A stretch of DNA of 64,000 nucleotides from Spinacia oleracea (Eukaryota > Streptophyta > Magnoliopsida > Caryophyllales > Amaranthaceae). Below the pieces are notes generated by a model. That model worked only from the letters and a program-made list of their open reading frames with translations. It was not told the origin of the DNA and did not search any database. The stretch lies in the NCBI RefSeq assembly GCF_020520425.1, contig NC_079492.1:72035671-72099670 (forward strand), given 5' to 3'. Shown piece by piece: positions 45,089 through 57,734 of the stretch. The stretch's first letter is position 1, and every line of letters starts with the position of its first letter. A program made the position numbers and the translations under genes.

Positions 45089-46464
45089 TGAAGGAAATAA
45101 TGCCCTTGGTCCAAGTATGCATTCAATGTTAAGTCTAATAAATGCGGTTCAATATTAATTAACAAGTTAATAATTCAGTGAGATCAAGTGAGCTGAATGC
45201 CTAGCTAGAGGCCGCTTCGGTTCAAGTGGAATTAATGATATTAATCCACAGCTTACTCTTGACTGAACCTGTAGGGTCACACAAATAGTACGTAAACGGA
45301 TCAAGTATTTAATGGCATTAAATACTCTATCTATGGATATTCGGAATCGACGGATCTTGGTTTCAGTGGGAGCTGAGATCGTCACAAGCAAGAAATAAAT
45401 ACTCCGGAAACGATGATATTTCCGGAAACGGAAATATGGATCGTATCGGAAAAATAAATATTTTCCAAGTCGTAGATGTTGCCGGAAACGGAAACATGGT
45501 ACGTATCGGAAAATATTATCGGAAATGGAAATATTGCCGGAATCGGAAATATTGCCGGAAACGGAAATATTGTCAGAATCGGAAATATTATCGGAATCGG
45601 AAAATAGTTCCGGAAACGGAAATATTAAATATTTGTTCGAAACAGAAATTAATTCCGGAATCGGAAATAGTAAATATTGTTCGTATCGGAAATGAATTCC
45701 GGAACCGGGAATTTAATCGGAAGCGTATCGTACGAATAAGCATCGGACGAGGCCTGCCGGACGAAGGCCCAGCACGAAGCCAGGCCATCGCCCAGCTAGC
45801 AAGGACGCGCGCCAACGCCCAGCCCAAGGCAGCGCCAGGCCCACCGCAAGGCAGGCCCAACGCGCCAAGGCAAGGCTGCCCAGCGTGGGCTGCGTGGGCC
45901 GAGCGCACGCGTGCGGGCGCCCTCGTGGCTCCGTGCGTATGTTTTTGCGTCCATGCACAATTACTAAATCTATTAGGTTTTTGGTGTGTGATTAAATTCC
46001 TATTCCTATTAGGATTATTTAATTAAATAGAGTCCTTGTAGGATTCTAAGTTTAATTAAATCGTATCCTACTAGGATTCCAATTCCCTTTCCAAACCACT
46101 ATAAATAAAGGCCAAGGGTCATAATTTATGGGTACGATTGAAGTATTCAAAGGGTAAGTTTTTGAAAGAAAATTCAGCCACCCTCTTGCACAATAATAGC
46201 CGAAAATTTCCTCAGCACCTTAAGGGCGATTCTAGTTGGTCAATCTTGAGGCGGATCCGGACGTACTGTGGACTATCTACGGAGGGACGACACTTGGAGT
46301 CCTAAAGACTTGTTCTTGTTCGGTTCGGGCGCAGCTAGGGAAGGCACGCTACAAAGTGTATGCATCTATACTATGCTAAATGATTATGTGTAAATAATAT
46401 GCTTTCCTGGCTTTATGGTTTTTCCGCATGATTTATGTATTGTCACATGTATCATAACCTAACA
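45089..46464 (+). mobile_element. 5-prime LTR of the complete copia element
   Basis: It starts TGAAGGAAATAATGCCCTTG and ends ATCATAACCTAACA. U3 holds the CGGAAACGGAAATATT array (45410-45720) and a GC-rich block (45740-45960). CTATAAATAAAG at 46099 is the likely TATA box. Confidence 0.94.
45408..45722 (+). repeat. U3 array of CCGGAAACGGAAATATT-type units
   Basis: Units of about 16-18 bp alternate CGGAAACGGAAATATT and CGGAATCGGAAATATT, with some longer spacers (TATTAAATATTTGTTCGAAA). About fifteen TCGGAAA/ACGGAAA cores lie in 315 bp. The same array is in every family-A LTR here (43.0-43.3, 54.2-54.5, 58.0-58.4, 61.9-62.2 kb). Confidence 0.88.
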
Positions 46465-46465
46465 G

Positions 46466-46480
46466 TGGTATCACGAGCCT
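46466..46480 (+). promoter_or_regulatory. Primer binding site of the complete copia element
   Basis: TGGTATCACGAGCCT starts two bases after the LTR and matches the initiator tRNA-Met complement TGGTATCAGAGC with an inserted C. The reverse-orientation copy at 42174-42187 has the close variant TGGTATCATGAGCC. Confidence 0.75.
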
Positions 46481-49094
46481 CTTATTATTTTCATAATCTA
46501 AATTGCATAAACATGGTTAAATATTACAAATTTGCAAGAATTTAAAGGGGTGATTAATTTTCGTAATTGTTAATTAATTGCAAATTGCGTTTATTTAATT
46601 ATATGTACGCAGTTTTTCGGCAGAATGTTCGTTAGTCATCCAAATCGAGTAATTTTTGTGGCAATTCCGCATGTAAAAGGCATTCTAAAATTTTGACAAA
46701 ATTAGTATTTTCCGGCCGAACCCAGAATTCTCAAATTCGAAGCCTAACTATGACTTTTCGGAGGTTTTAGTTTTTCGAACGCAAAATTTTGTAAATTTAA
46801 GATGTTAAATTAAATATTTGCGATTCTTGTTGATAAATCTTGAATTTTTTATTGACCTACTGTATATATTTAACAAGTTTGAATGCCTAGCCTTGTTAAT
46901 TATGCATTCTAATTTGTAATTATGATTAATTTGTTGAAAATTGGAATAATTTAGAATTAATTTGATTTTCATAATTAGTTAATAATTTAATTAGATACCT
47001 ATGATTAAAAACCACCATAAAAATTGTAAATTTGTGTTAAATTTTAAATTTTTATGACCTAGATTTGAATCCATGTTAATCGGAAATCAATTAATTAATA
47101 AATTTTCGATTTTTCGCCTTAAAATTATGAAATTAATATGTTTTATTAATTCGTCATTAATTTTGAATTAAATTTTTTTAATTTTTATGCAATCGCTCAT
47201 ATAACTTGTACGCACAAAGCAATGGACGCTACGTGTTACCCTTAAGGGGTGTTGTATAGTGCGGGCGTGCGACGACGAGCAAGGGAGCTCGTCGCCCACG
47301 CGGTACGAATGCAGCGAGGAAGGCGATGGCGCGCGAGCACAAGGCAGCAGCCCTGCCTTGTGTCGAGCGCTGTGCGTGATGGGCGATGTGCGAAGCCATG
47401 GCACGCTGTGGGCGCGCGAGCGAGCGAGAGCTGGTCGCCCAGCGATTGCTGCTCTGCGCACCACAACGCGTGGCCTCGAGCGAGCGATCGAGCGAGGAGC
47501 ATCGTAGCTTCTGCGATGCTATGGGCAGGCAGGCTGCGCGCAAGCGTGGCTTGTCTTGCTGCCTTGCGCGTGGCTGCTGCGACGTTGTGCCATGGACATC
47601 GATGGGTCGTGCACTCGACGGGGCTTGGGCGCAAGCCCAAGTGCTCGTCATGTCACGATTGTCGAGTTTTAAATTTTAATTTGAAATTTTCAGTTCGTGT
47701 AATTTTAATTAATTTTAAAATAATAATTTAAATTGTTTTTTTGGATTTTAATTTTGAATATTATAATTATAATAAATTTCATTTATTCTAATTATTTTAC
47801 TAAAATTAAAATCATGAATTAATTTAAATACGACTGAAAAAATAAATTAAATAAGCGGATTCAATTATAAATTTATATGAGCTTTAAATTTTAATTAAAT
47901 TTGTATGTTTCCGGTTAGACTAGAAATACATTTTTATGTTTAAAATTAGTAAAGCATATGAATTTATTGGTTTAAGTGGGAGCCCTTTTAGTCATAAACT
48001 CTTGATTACGTCTACAAATCCTTAAGGTTAAAACAACTTGATTAGAATTAATAAGGACTCAATAATTTGTAGATTATTGGTGCCCTTGATTAATTGCTGC
48101 AAATGTTTATGTGATGCATAATGTGTTTTACTAACCAGCTATATGGGCCATTCATGATAATGAATGGGTGAATGTATATATTGTATATGTACTGTTTTGC
48201 AGGTTATGAAGTGACTAGTATGGCCCAAATAGGATAGAAAATATGGTCTGCGTACCATTAATTTGAATGTAATTGGTCAAAAGTACCAAAATTGTTTTTC
48301 AATTCAAATATGGTCTGCGTACCATCAAATAGTTGTAGTTAGTTTAATTATAGCTTATCCTATTTGAAGAAAATGGTGCCTCCCACGGAGATTTTCGAGA
48401 CGGACTTTGAAGTTGAAGTTTCAAGATGAAGTCGGGCCATACTAGATCACATTTATCTTATGCATGCTTTAAGTTATTTATTGCTTTAAATATGTCTTAA
48501 TTATGCATGAGATTGTGGCTTGATTATGTTGCATGATTAAGGATTTTAGTTCACTTAAAATCTAACCAACATAGTAAGAGCCTTAAGTTCCAAACTTAAA
48601 AATTGAGTTAAAAGGTGTCATGCCAAAATATACACTTGCTTGGATATCCTTTACATCAATCTAGTAATAGTTTTCGCTCAGCGAGGTGTTACTTATTGGT
48701 CCTAAAGGGGCAAGGTACACAAATAATTGTGAGTACATGTTAGTTTTGGTGAAACTCAACGATATAAGTAAGGAGTCCTTTTATGTCGTGGAAAAATCGA
48801 TAGGTTTACCTAATAAGTTCTTAGGCGTGCCTATCAACCAAGAATAGTTTCTAGACTATTAGCAAAAGGTTTTTGCTTACCTAAGATATTTTAGGATTGA
48901 GTCGACAAACTGTGCTTAATTCTTCAATGGATTTTAGGATCTTGGTATCATTTTATTCACACCTGCCGGAACACATAACTTGAATAAAATGCTTAATAAA
49001 CATTAAATTATGCATGTATGCTAGAATTTAAGTTTATTAAGAGAAACTGTGAATGGTTATTTATTTTTTATTCTTTTCAATTGTAGTTTTAATT
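46481..49094 (+). other. Long untranslated leader of the copia element
   Basis: About 2.6 kb between primer site and gag. It has an AT-rich first part, a GC-rich block (47210-47650), and an AT-rich last part with three GGTCTGCGTACCAT phrases (48245-48330). Long frames in the GC-rich block, on both strands, are alanine/arginine-rich and carry no domain. This length is unusual for copia elements. Confidence 0.7.
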
Positions 49095-52000
49095 ATGGCA
49101 AACAACAATTCATTCAACATTCGATCAATTCTCGAAAAGGAGAAGTTGAGCGGGAAAAACTTCCTTGACTGGCAAAGGAACTTGCAAATAGTTCTTATGC
49201 AGGAAGAAAAGGAGTATGTCCTGGAAGAGGCGATGCTCGAAGCCGCAGGCGACGGGGTCACTCAGGCAGCCCTCAATCGTTGGATTGATGCCAACAAGGA
49301 TGTGAAATGTCTAATGCTTGCAACCATGAGTGCAGATCTACAGAAAACGGTCATCAACTCAGATGCTTTCACAATCATCAGTGAGTTAAAGAACATGTTC
49401 CAAGATCTGGCTCGAGTCGAAATATTCGAGACTCAAAGGCAAATTCTTGAGACCAAACTTAAGAAAGGCGAGCCCGTAAGTCCACATGTTCTCAAAATGA
49501 TTGGACTCATTGAGAATATGAGTCGGCTGGATCAGCAATTCTCTCAGGAAATGGCTGTAGACACCATCCTCCATTCTCTTCATAGCGGGTATGATCAGTT
49601 CAAACTGAACTACAGTATGAATAGTTGGACAAAACGCTCACTGAGCTTCACGGTATGCTGAAGACCGCTGAAAAGACGCTCAAATGTGATAAGCAAGATG
49701 TGCTTATGGTGCGTGGGGGCAAGTTCAAGAAATCTGGAAAGAAGAGGAATGCTAAGAAAGGTGGCAACAAGGCCAGCCCAACTAAGCAAACTGGCGCCAA
49801 GTCTGAAAAGAGGAAGGTCAGTCAACCCACTTCTGAATCCGAATGCTTCTACTGCAAGAAGAAGGGGCATTGGAAGAGAGATTGCTTGAAGCTAAAGGAA
49901 GATCAGAAGAACGGAACAGTCGTTCCATCTTCAGGTATTTTCATTATAGACTGTATACTTGCTAATTCAACTTCTTGGGTATTAGATACAGGTTGTGGCT
50001 CACACTTATGTTCCAATGCACAGGGACTAAGAAGAAGTAGAAAGTTAAGCAAGGGAGAAGTCGACCTACAAGTGGGAAATGGAGCACGGATTGCTGCATT
50101 AGCTGTAGGAACTTATTATTTGTCGTTGCCCTCTGGGCTAGTTTTGGAACTGGAATAATGTTTCCATATTCCAAGTCTTACTAAAAACATCATTTCAGTT
50201 TCTTGCTTAGATGCTAAGGGATTTTCCTTTTTAATAAAAGACCATAGTTGTTCGTTTTATTTTAAAGAGATGTTTTATGGATCTGCTAGATTAGTCAATA
50301 GACTTTATTTATTAGATCACGACAAACAAGTTTATAACATAAATACCAAAAAGGCCAAAAAGGATGATTTAGATCTCACCTATCTGTGGCATTGTCGATT
50401 AGGCCATATAAACTTGAAACGCTTAGAAAGACTTCAAAAGGAAGGAATTCTAGAACCATTTGACTTAGAGGATTATGGTAAATGCGAATCATGTTTACTT
50501 GGCAAAATGACAAAGAAACCTTTCTCTAAAGTTGGAGAAAGAGCAACTGAACTATTGGGTTTAATCCATACAGATGTATTTGGACCAATGAGTACAAATG
50601 CTAGAGGTGGTTTCAGCTACTTTATCACTTTCACTGATGACTTCAGTAGATATGGTTATGTCTACCTAATGAAGCATAAGTCTGAATCCTTTGACAAATT
50701 CAAGGAATTTCAGAGTGAAGTAGAGAATCAATTAGGCAAGAAGATTAAGGCACTGCGGTCTGATAGAGGCGGTGAATATCTGAGCTATGAATTTGATGAC
50801 CATCTGAAAGAATGTGGAATTCTATCAGAATTGACTCCTCCTGGAACACCACAATGGAATGGTGTGTCGGAACGGAGGAACAGAACCTTGCTAGACATGG
50901 TCAGGTCAATGATGGGTCAGGCCGAACTTCCAATAGAATTTTGGGGACATGCACTAAATACAGCTGCACTCACTATAAATAGATCTCCGTCTAAAGCTGT
51001 CGAAAAGACTCCATATGAGTTATGGTTTGGAAAGCCTCCAAATGTGTCTTTTCTTAAGATTTGGGGATGTGAAGTATACGTCAAACGATTAATTTCAGAC
51101 AAACTTCATCCGAAATCTGACAAATGTATCCTTGTGGGCTATCCAAAGGAAACAAAGGGGTATTACTTCTACAATACATCTGAGAACAAGGTGTTTGTTG
51201 CTCGAGATGATGTCTTTTTGGAGAAATATCACATTTCCAAAATGACAAGTGGGAGAAAAGTAGACCTCGAAGAATTTCGAGTCGAACAACAAACTCTAGA
51301 GAATGCTCAAGATGACATTCAGGATGAAACTCAGAGATCTTTAGAAGAATCTGGTGAGAGTCATGGTCAATCTAGAAATGTTACCCCGCGTAGATCGCAA
51401 AGATATAGATATTTTGACGAACGAGAGCTATGACGTTCTATTACTTGAAAGTGATGAACCTGCGACTTACAAAAAAGCTATGACGAGCCCTAGCTCCAAG
51501 CAATGGCAAGAAGCCATGCAATCTGAATTAGACTCCATGTCTGAAAACCAAGTATGGGATTTGGTCGATTTGCCAGATGGCTACCAAGCCATTGGAAGCA
51601 AATGGGTTTTCAAACTGAAAAAGGACAAGGATGGGAAACTTGAAGTTTTCAAAGCTAGATTGGTTGCAAAAGGTTACAGCAAGTCCATGGTGTGGATTAC
51701 GATGAAACCTTTTCACCAGTTGCAATGCTAAAGTCTATTAGAATAATGTTAGCAATCGCTGCATATTACGATTACGAAATATGGCAGATGGATGTCAAAC
51801 CGCTTTCTTAAACGGCGTTTTAACAGAAACTGTGTTCATGACACAGCCTGAAGGTTTTGAGGATCCAAAGAATGCTAAAAAGGTATGCAAGCTAAAGAAA
51901 TCAATCTACGGATTGAAGCAGGCATCCAGGAGCTGGAATATACGTTTTGATGAAGCAGTCAGTGACTTTGGTTTCATCAAGAACGCAGCGAATCTTGTGT

Positions 52001-53027
52001 ATACAAGAAGGTCAGTGGGAGCAAAATTTCTTTCCTAGTATTATATGTCGACGACATATTACTTATCGGAAATGACATTCCTATGTTGAACTCTGTCAAG
52101 ATTTGTCTTGGGAAATGTTTTTCGATGAAGGATCTAGGAGAAGCACAGTACATATTGGGCATCAAGATTTACAGAGATAGATCTAAAAAGATGATTGGAC
52201 TTAGTCAAAGCACTTATATCAATAAGGTGCTAGATAGGTTCAAGATGGCAGACTCCAAGCGAGGCTACCTACCCATGTCTCATGGAATAACTCTAAGCAA
52301 GACTCAGTGCCCAAAAACACTTGATGAGCGTAGACGAATGAATGGGATTCCGTATGCATCATTGATTGGTTTAATTATGTATGCTATGATATGTACACGG
52401 CCGGATGTTGCATACGCACTCAGTGCTACGAGCATATACCAGTCAGACCCAGGAGAGGCACATTGGACTGTTGCCAAGAATATTCTGAAGTACCTGAAAA
52501 GGCACAAAGATGACTTCCTGGTCTATGGTGGAGATGATGAATTAATTGTCAAAGGCTATACAGATGCCAGTTTCCAAACCGACAAAGATGATTTTAGATT
52601 ACAGTCTGGGTTTGTCTTCTTCCTCAACGGATGTGCAGTAAGCTGGAAAAGTGCTAAGCAAAGCACCATTGCGGATTCTACAACTGAAGCGGAGTACATT
52701 GCTGCACATGAAGCAGCAAAGGAAGCTATATGGCTAAGGAAGTTCATAGGCGAACTAGGTGTAGTCCCCTCCATTAAAGGACCAATAGCCCTGTATTGTG
52801 ATAATAACGGAGCTATTGCACAGGCAAAGGAGCCTTGACACAACCAAAGAGTCAAGCATGTACTTCGTAGATTTCACCTTTTACGAGAGTTCTTTGACAG
52901 AAAAGAAGTCGAGATAAGCAAGATTGGAACTTATGACAACATATCAGATCCATTGACTAAACCTCTGCCGCAGGCGAAGCACAACTCGCACACTGCAGCC
53001 ATGGGAATCAAGCATATTGGAGAATGA
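49095..53027 (+). pseudogene. Copia gag-pol of the complete element, with several frame lesions
   Basis: Gag starts MANNNSFNIRSILEKEKLSG with NFLDWQRNLQIVL. The zinc knuckle CFYCKKKGHWKRDC lies at about 49845-49886, the protease motif WVLDTGCGSH near 49975, the integrase core (HTDVFGPM, SDRGGEYLS, NGVSERRNR) at 50570-50885. RT follows (KWVFKLKKDKDGK, KKSIYGLKQASRSW, YVDD coding at about 52047) and RNase H ends near 53027. Lesions: a frame change near 49625; TAA where the sister copy has GAA (50156); a 23-bp deletion near 51410 relative to the sister copy; a lost base near 51678; a lost A at about 51795 (AAACCGC for AAAACCGC), shared by all copies here; a lost base near 51987; and TGA at 52836. 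No active polyprotein can be made. Confidence 0.93.
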
Positions 53028-53883
53028 CTTTGATGTCCTTATTTAATGTTTTAAAGTTTTAGAGTTTAAATCTTTGTAAAACATTATTGGTTAATCATTC
53101 ACAATAAATGAGTAGAATTCATTTTTCCATTTAATTGTGGTTTATTAAATGATGAGTCCCTTCAATTTGACGATATATTCAAGATAGACTGTCAGGACCA
53201 GTCCTGTGACTAAGAAATATCTATCAAGTGAACTTGAATGTAAAAGGTTGAAAATGGTCCCTGGTCGGAGTTTTCTATAAAATTGGACGCATAGAAAACG
53301 TTAGACGACTAGAATGCAAGATGACTAGTAGTTCTGTTTCTTGAACTATGTGGACATGGCAATGTCATAATCATTTGCATAGATACTTACTTTGGGAAGA
53401 CTAGTATCGGACAGACCTATGAAACTTTACTGTAAGAGATGAAAATCTGTCATAAGTAAATTTCATTAAAATTATTAGACACTAAATCCTCAATACCTGA
53501 GTGATTTGAGATTACTTGTTTGAGAACTGGTTGCTTTGACGTTGACCAACCGTCGCACCGTAAAAGGAGGCTATAAAGGCAACGCTCAGGTAATCACCTA
53601 TCAAACGAAGTCTAATATCAAGATCGCAAGATTGGGATTTTCCTCCCATAAATCGGGATGAGATGCTTAAAAGTTGTACAAGGACACTCGGAGAGCTAGA
53701 AACTGTGAAATGCATGGCCGTGCTCAGATGAATCATAGGCTATGATTATCTGTTTATTTGATCAGTTGAACTCTGAAACCGAGAAACACCTCTAGACATA
53801 ATAAGGATGACATCTCTTACCTTATGTTCAAGAGCAAGCATCGAGCGACAAAGGAATTAGGAAATGCACACTTGTCCCTGAGG
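53028..53883 (+). other. Noncoding tail between RNase H and the 3-prime LTR
   Basis: About 855 bp with no protein frame. It is kept at nearly the same length and sequence in all three copies (53028-53883, 56866-57721, 60712-61562), more alike than random spacer. Function not evident; it may hold packaging or processing signals. Confidence 0.6.
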
Positions 53884-53896
53884 ACAAGTGGGAGAC
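53884..53896 (+). promoter_or_regulatory. Polypurine tract of the complete copia element
   Basis: GACAAGTGGGAGAC, purine-rich, directly precedes the TG of the 3-prime LTR. The same tract precedes the LTRs at 57735 and 61576. Confidence 0.7.
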
Positions 53897-55271
53897 TGAA
53901 GGAAATAATGCCCTTGGTCCAAGTATGCATTCAATGTTAAGTCTAATAAATGCGGTTCAGTATTAATTAACAAGTTAATAATTCAGTGAGATCAAGTGAG
54001 CTGAATGCCTAGCTAGAGGCCGCTTCAGTTCAAGTGGAATTAATGGTATTAATCCACAACTTACTCTTGACTGAACCCGTAGGGTCACACAAATAGTACG
54101 TAAACGGATCAAGTATTTAATGGCATTAAATAATCTATCTATGGATATTCGGAATCGACGGATCTTGGTTTCAGTGGTAGCTGAGATCGTCACAAGCAAG
54201 AAATGAATACTCCGGAAACGATGATATTGCCGGAAACGGAAATATGGATCGTATCGGAAAAATAAATATTATCCAAGTCGTAGATGTTGCCGGAAACGCA
54301 AACATGGTACGTATTGGAAAATATTATCGGAAATGGAAATATTGCCGGAATCGGAAATATTGTCGGAAACGGAAATACTGTCAGAATCGGAAATATTATC
54401 GGAATCGGAAAATAGTTCCGGAAACGGAAATATTAAATATTTGTTCGAAACGGAAATTAATTCCGGAATCGGAAATATTAAATATTGTTCGTATCGGAAA
54501 TGAATTCCGGAACCGGGAATTTAATCGAAAGCGTATCGTACGAATAAGCATCGGACGAGGCCTGCCGGACGAAGGCCCAGCACGAAGCCAGGCCATCGCC
54601 CAGCAAGCAAGGACGCGCGCCAACGCCCAGCCCAAGGCAGCGCCAGGCCCACCACAAGGCAGGCCCAGCGCGCCAAGGCAAGGCTGCCCAGCGTGGGCTG
54701 CGTGGGCCGAGCGCACGCGTGCGGGCGCCCTCGTGGCTCCGTGCGTGTGTGTTTGCGTCCATGCACAATTCCTAAATTTATAAGGTTTTTGGTGTGTGAT
54801 TAAATTCCTATTCCTATTAGGATTATTTAATTAAATAGAGTCCTTGTAGGATTCTAAGTTTAATTAAATCGTATCCTACTAGGATTCCAATTCCCTTTCC
54901 AAACCTCTATAAATAAAGGCCTAGGGTCATAATTTATGGGTACGATTGAAGTATTCAAAGGGTAAGTTTTTGAAAGAAAATTCAGCCACACTCTTGCACA
55001 ATAATAGCCAAAAATTCCTAAGCACCTTAAGGGCGATTCTAGTTGGTCAATCTTGAGGCGAATCCGGACGTACTGTGGACTATCTACGGAGGGACGACAC
55101 TTGGATTCCTAAAGACTTGTTCTTGTTCGGTTCGGGCGCAGCTAGCGAAGGCACGCTACAAAGTGTATGCATCTATACTATGCTAAATGATTATGTGTAA
55201 ATAATATGCTTTCCTGGCTTTATGGTTTTTCCGCATGATTTATGTATTGTCATATGCATCATAACCTAACA
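53897..55271 (+). mobile_element. 3-prime LTR of the complete copia element
   Basis: It starts TGAAGGAAATAATGCCC and ends CATAACCTAACA, 1375 bp, followed by GTTCT. It shares CACAATTCCTAAATTTA, AAAGGCCTAGGGTC and GAGGCGAATCC with the LTR at 57735 but not with the 5-prime LTR of the same element. Confidence 0.94.
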
Positions 55272-56865
55272 GTTCTATTACTTGAAAGTGATGAACCTGC
55301 GACTTACAAAAAAGCTATGACGAGCCCTAGCTCCAAGCAATGGCATGAAGCCATGCAATCTGAATTAGACTCCATGTCTCAAAACCAAGTATGGGATTTG
55401 GTCGATTTGCCAGATGGCTACCAAGCCATTTGAAGCAAATGGGTTTTCAAACTGAAAAAGGACAAGGATGGGAAACTTGAAGTTTTCAAAGCTAGATTGG
55501 TTGCAAAAGGTTACAGGCAAGTCCACGGTGTGGATTACGATGAAACCTTTTCACCAGTTGCAATGCTAAAGTCTATTCGAATAATGTTAGCAATCGCTGC
55601 ATATTACGATTACGAAATATGGCAGATGGATGTCAAACCGCTTTCTTAAACGGCGTTTTAACAGAAACTGTGTTCATGACACAGCCTGAAGGTTTTGAGG
55701 ATCCAAAGAATGCTAAAAAGGTATGCAAGCTAAAGAAATCAATCTACGGATTGAAGCAGGCATCCAGGAGCTGGAATATACGTTTTGATGAAGCAGTCAG
55801 TGACTTTGGTTTCATCAAGAACGCAGCGAATCTTGTGTATACAAGAAGGTCAGTGGGAGAAAAATTGCTTTCCTAGTATTATATGTCGACGACATATTAC
55901 TTATCGGAAATGACATTCCTATGTTGAACTCTGTCAAGATTTGTCTTGGGAAATGTTTTTCGATGAAGGATCTAGGAGAAGCACAGTACATATTGGGCAT
56001 CAAGATTTACAGAGATAGATCTAAAAAGATGATTGGACTTAGTCAAAGCACTTATATCAATAAGGTGCTTGATAGGTTCAAGATGGCAGACTCCAAGCGA
56101 GGCTACCTACCCATGTCTCATGGAATAACTCTAAGCAAGACTCAGTGCCCAAAAACACTTGATGAGCGTAGACGAATGAATGGGATTCCGTATGCATCAT
56201 TGATTGGTTTAATTATGTATGCTATGATATGTACACGGCCGGATGTTGCGTACGCACTTAGTGCTACGAGCATATACCAGTCAGACCCAGGAGAGGCACA
56301 TTGGACTGTTGCCAAGAATATTCTGAAGTACCTGAAAAGGCACAAAGATGACTTCCTGGTCTATGGTGGAGATGATGAATTAATTGTCAAAGGCTATACA
56401 GACGCCAGTTTCCAAACCGACAAAGATGATTTCAGATTACAGTCTGGGTTTGTCTTCTGCCTCAACGGATGTGCAATAAGCTGGAAAAGTGCTAAGCAAA
56501 GCACCATTGCGGATTCTACAACTGAAGCGGAGTACATTGCTGCACATGAAGCAGCAAAGGAAGCTATATGGCTAAGGAAGTTCATAAGCGAACTAGGTGT
56601 AGTCCCCTCCATTAAAGGACCAATAGCCCTGTATTGTGATAATAACGGAGCTATTGCACAGGCAAAGGAGCCTTGACACAACCAAAGAGTCAAGCATGTA
56701 CTTCGTAGATTTCACCTTCTACGAGAGTTCTTTGACAGAAAAGAAGTCGAGATAAGCAAGATTGGAACTTATGACAACATATCAGATCCACTGACTAAAC
56801 CTCTGCCGCAGGCGAAGCACAACTCGCACACTGCAGCCATGGGAATCAAGCATATTGGAGAATGG
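55272..56865 (+). pseudogene. RT/RNase H segment of block 1 (mosaic copy)
   Basis: It resumes the outer element directly after the GTTCT duplication (LLLESDEPATYKKAMTS) and runs through RT to RNase H. Lesions: TGA after DGYQAI (55431-55433), the lost A at about 55633, a lost base at about 55825 shared with the inner element only, and TGA at 56674. From 55272 to about 55600 diagnostic bases match block 2; after about 55820 most match the inner element. The YVDD codons survive at about 55885 but are out of frame. Confidence 0.9.
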
Positions 56866-57734
56866 CTTTGATGTCCTTATTTAATGTTTTAAAGTTTTAG
56901 AGTTTAAATCTTTGTAAAACATTATTGGTTAATCATTCACAATAAATGAGTAGAATTCATTTTTCCATTTAATTGTGGTTTATTAAATGATGAGTCCCTT
57001 CAATTTGACGATATATTCAAGATAGACTGTCAGGACCAGTCCTGTGACTAAGAAATATCTATCAAGTGAACTTGAATGTAAAAGGTTGAAAATGGTCCCT
57101 GGTCGGAGTTCTCTATAAAATTGGACGCATAGAAAACGTTAGACGACTAGAATGCAAGATGACTAGTAGTTCTGTTTCTTGAACTATGTGGACATGGCAA
57201 TGTCATAATCATTTGCATAGATACTTACTTTGGGAAGACTAGTATTGGACAGACCTATGAAACTTTACTGTAAGAGATGAAAATCTGTCATAAGTAAATT
57301 TCATTAAAATTATTAGACACTAAATCCTCAATACCTGAGTGATTTGAGATTACTTGTTTGAGAACTGGTTGCTTTGACGTTGACCAACCGTCGCACCGTA
57401 AAAGGAGGCTATAAAGGCAACGCTCAGGTAATCACCTATCAAACGAAGTCTAATCTCAAGATCGCAAGATTGGGATTGTCCTCCCATAAATCCGGATGAG
57501 ATGCTTAAAAGTTGTACAAGGACACTCGGAGAGCTAGAAACTGTGAAATGCATGGCCGTGCTCAGATGAATCATAGGCTATGATTATCTGTTTATTTGAT
57601 CAGTTGAACTCTGAAACCGAGAAACACCTCTAGACATAATAAGGATGACATCTCTTACCTTATGTTCAAGAGCAAGCATCGAGCGACAAAGGAATTAGGA
57701 AATGCACACTTGTCCCTAAGGACAAGTGGGAGAC
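56866..57734 (+). other. Noncoding tail and purine tract of block 1
   Basis: A near copy of 53028-53896, ending in GACAAGTGGGAGAC. Confidence 0.6.

Larger units (their letters stand above)
45089..55271 (+). mobile_element. Complete Ty1/copia element inserted in a sister copy
   Basis: Two LTRs (1376 and 1375 bp) in direct orientation bound an internal region with primer site, leader of about 2.6 kb, gag, protease, integrase, RT, RNase H, a noncoding tail of about 0.85 kb and a purine tract. The 5-bp duplication GTTCT flanks the whole. The LTRs differ at a limited number of sites. Pol wording (KKSIYGLKQASRSWNIRFDE, GLSQSTYINKVLDRF, YCDNNGAIAQAKEP) is that of the TNT1-94-like copia group. All genes carry lesions, so it is non-autonomous today. 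Confidence 0.95.

Noticed and set aside
45436..46026. Frame MDRIGKINIFQVVD with NRKYCRKRK repeats in the LTR
   Set aside because: It is the CGGAAACGGAAATATT array translated by chance; the same false frame occurs in each LTR (54244, 58082 and reverse at 43236).
47168..47731. Several long open frames on both strands in the GC-rich leader block
   Set aside because: They are rich in alanine, arginine and serine, overlap in all frames, have no domain, and also appear in the reverse copy at 41012-41493. They follow from base composition and few stops.
53512..53736. Minus-strand frame MIHLSTAMHFTVSS in the copia tail
   Set aside because: Repeated in three tails only because the tails are copies; no domain and wrong strand for the element.
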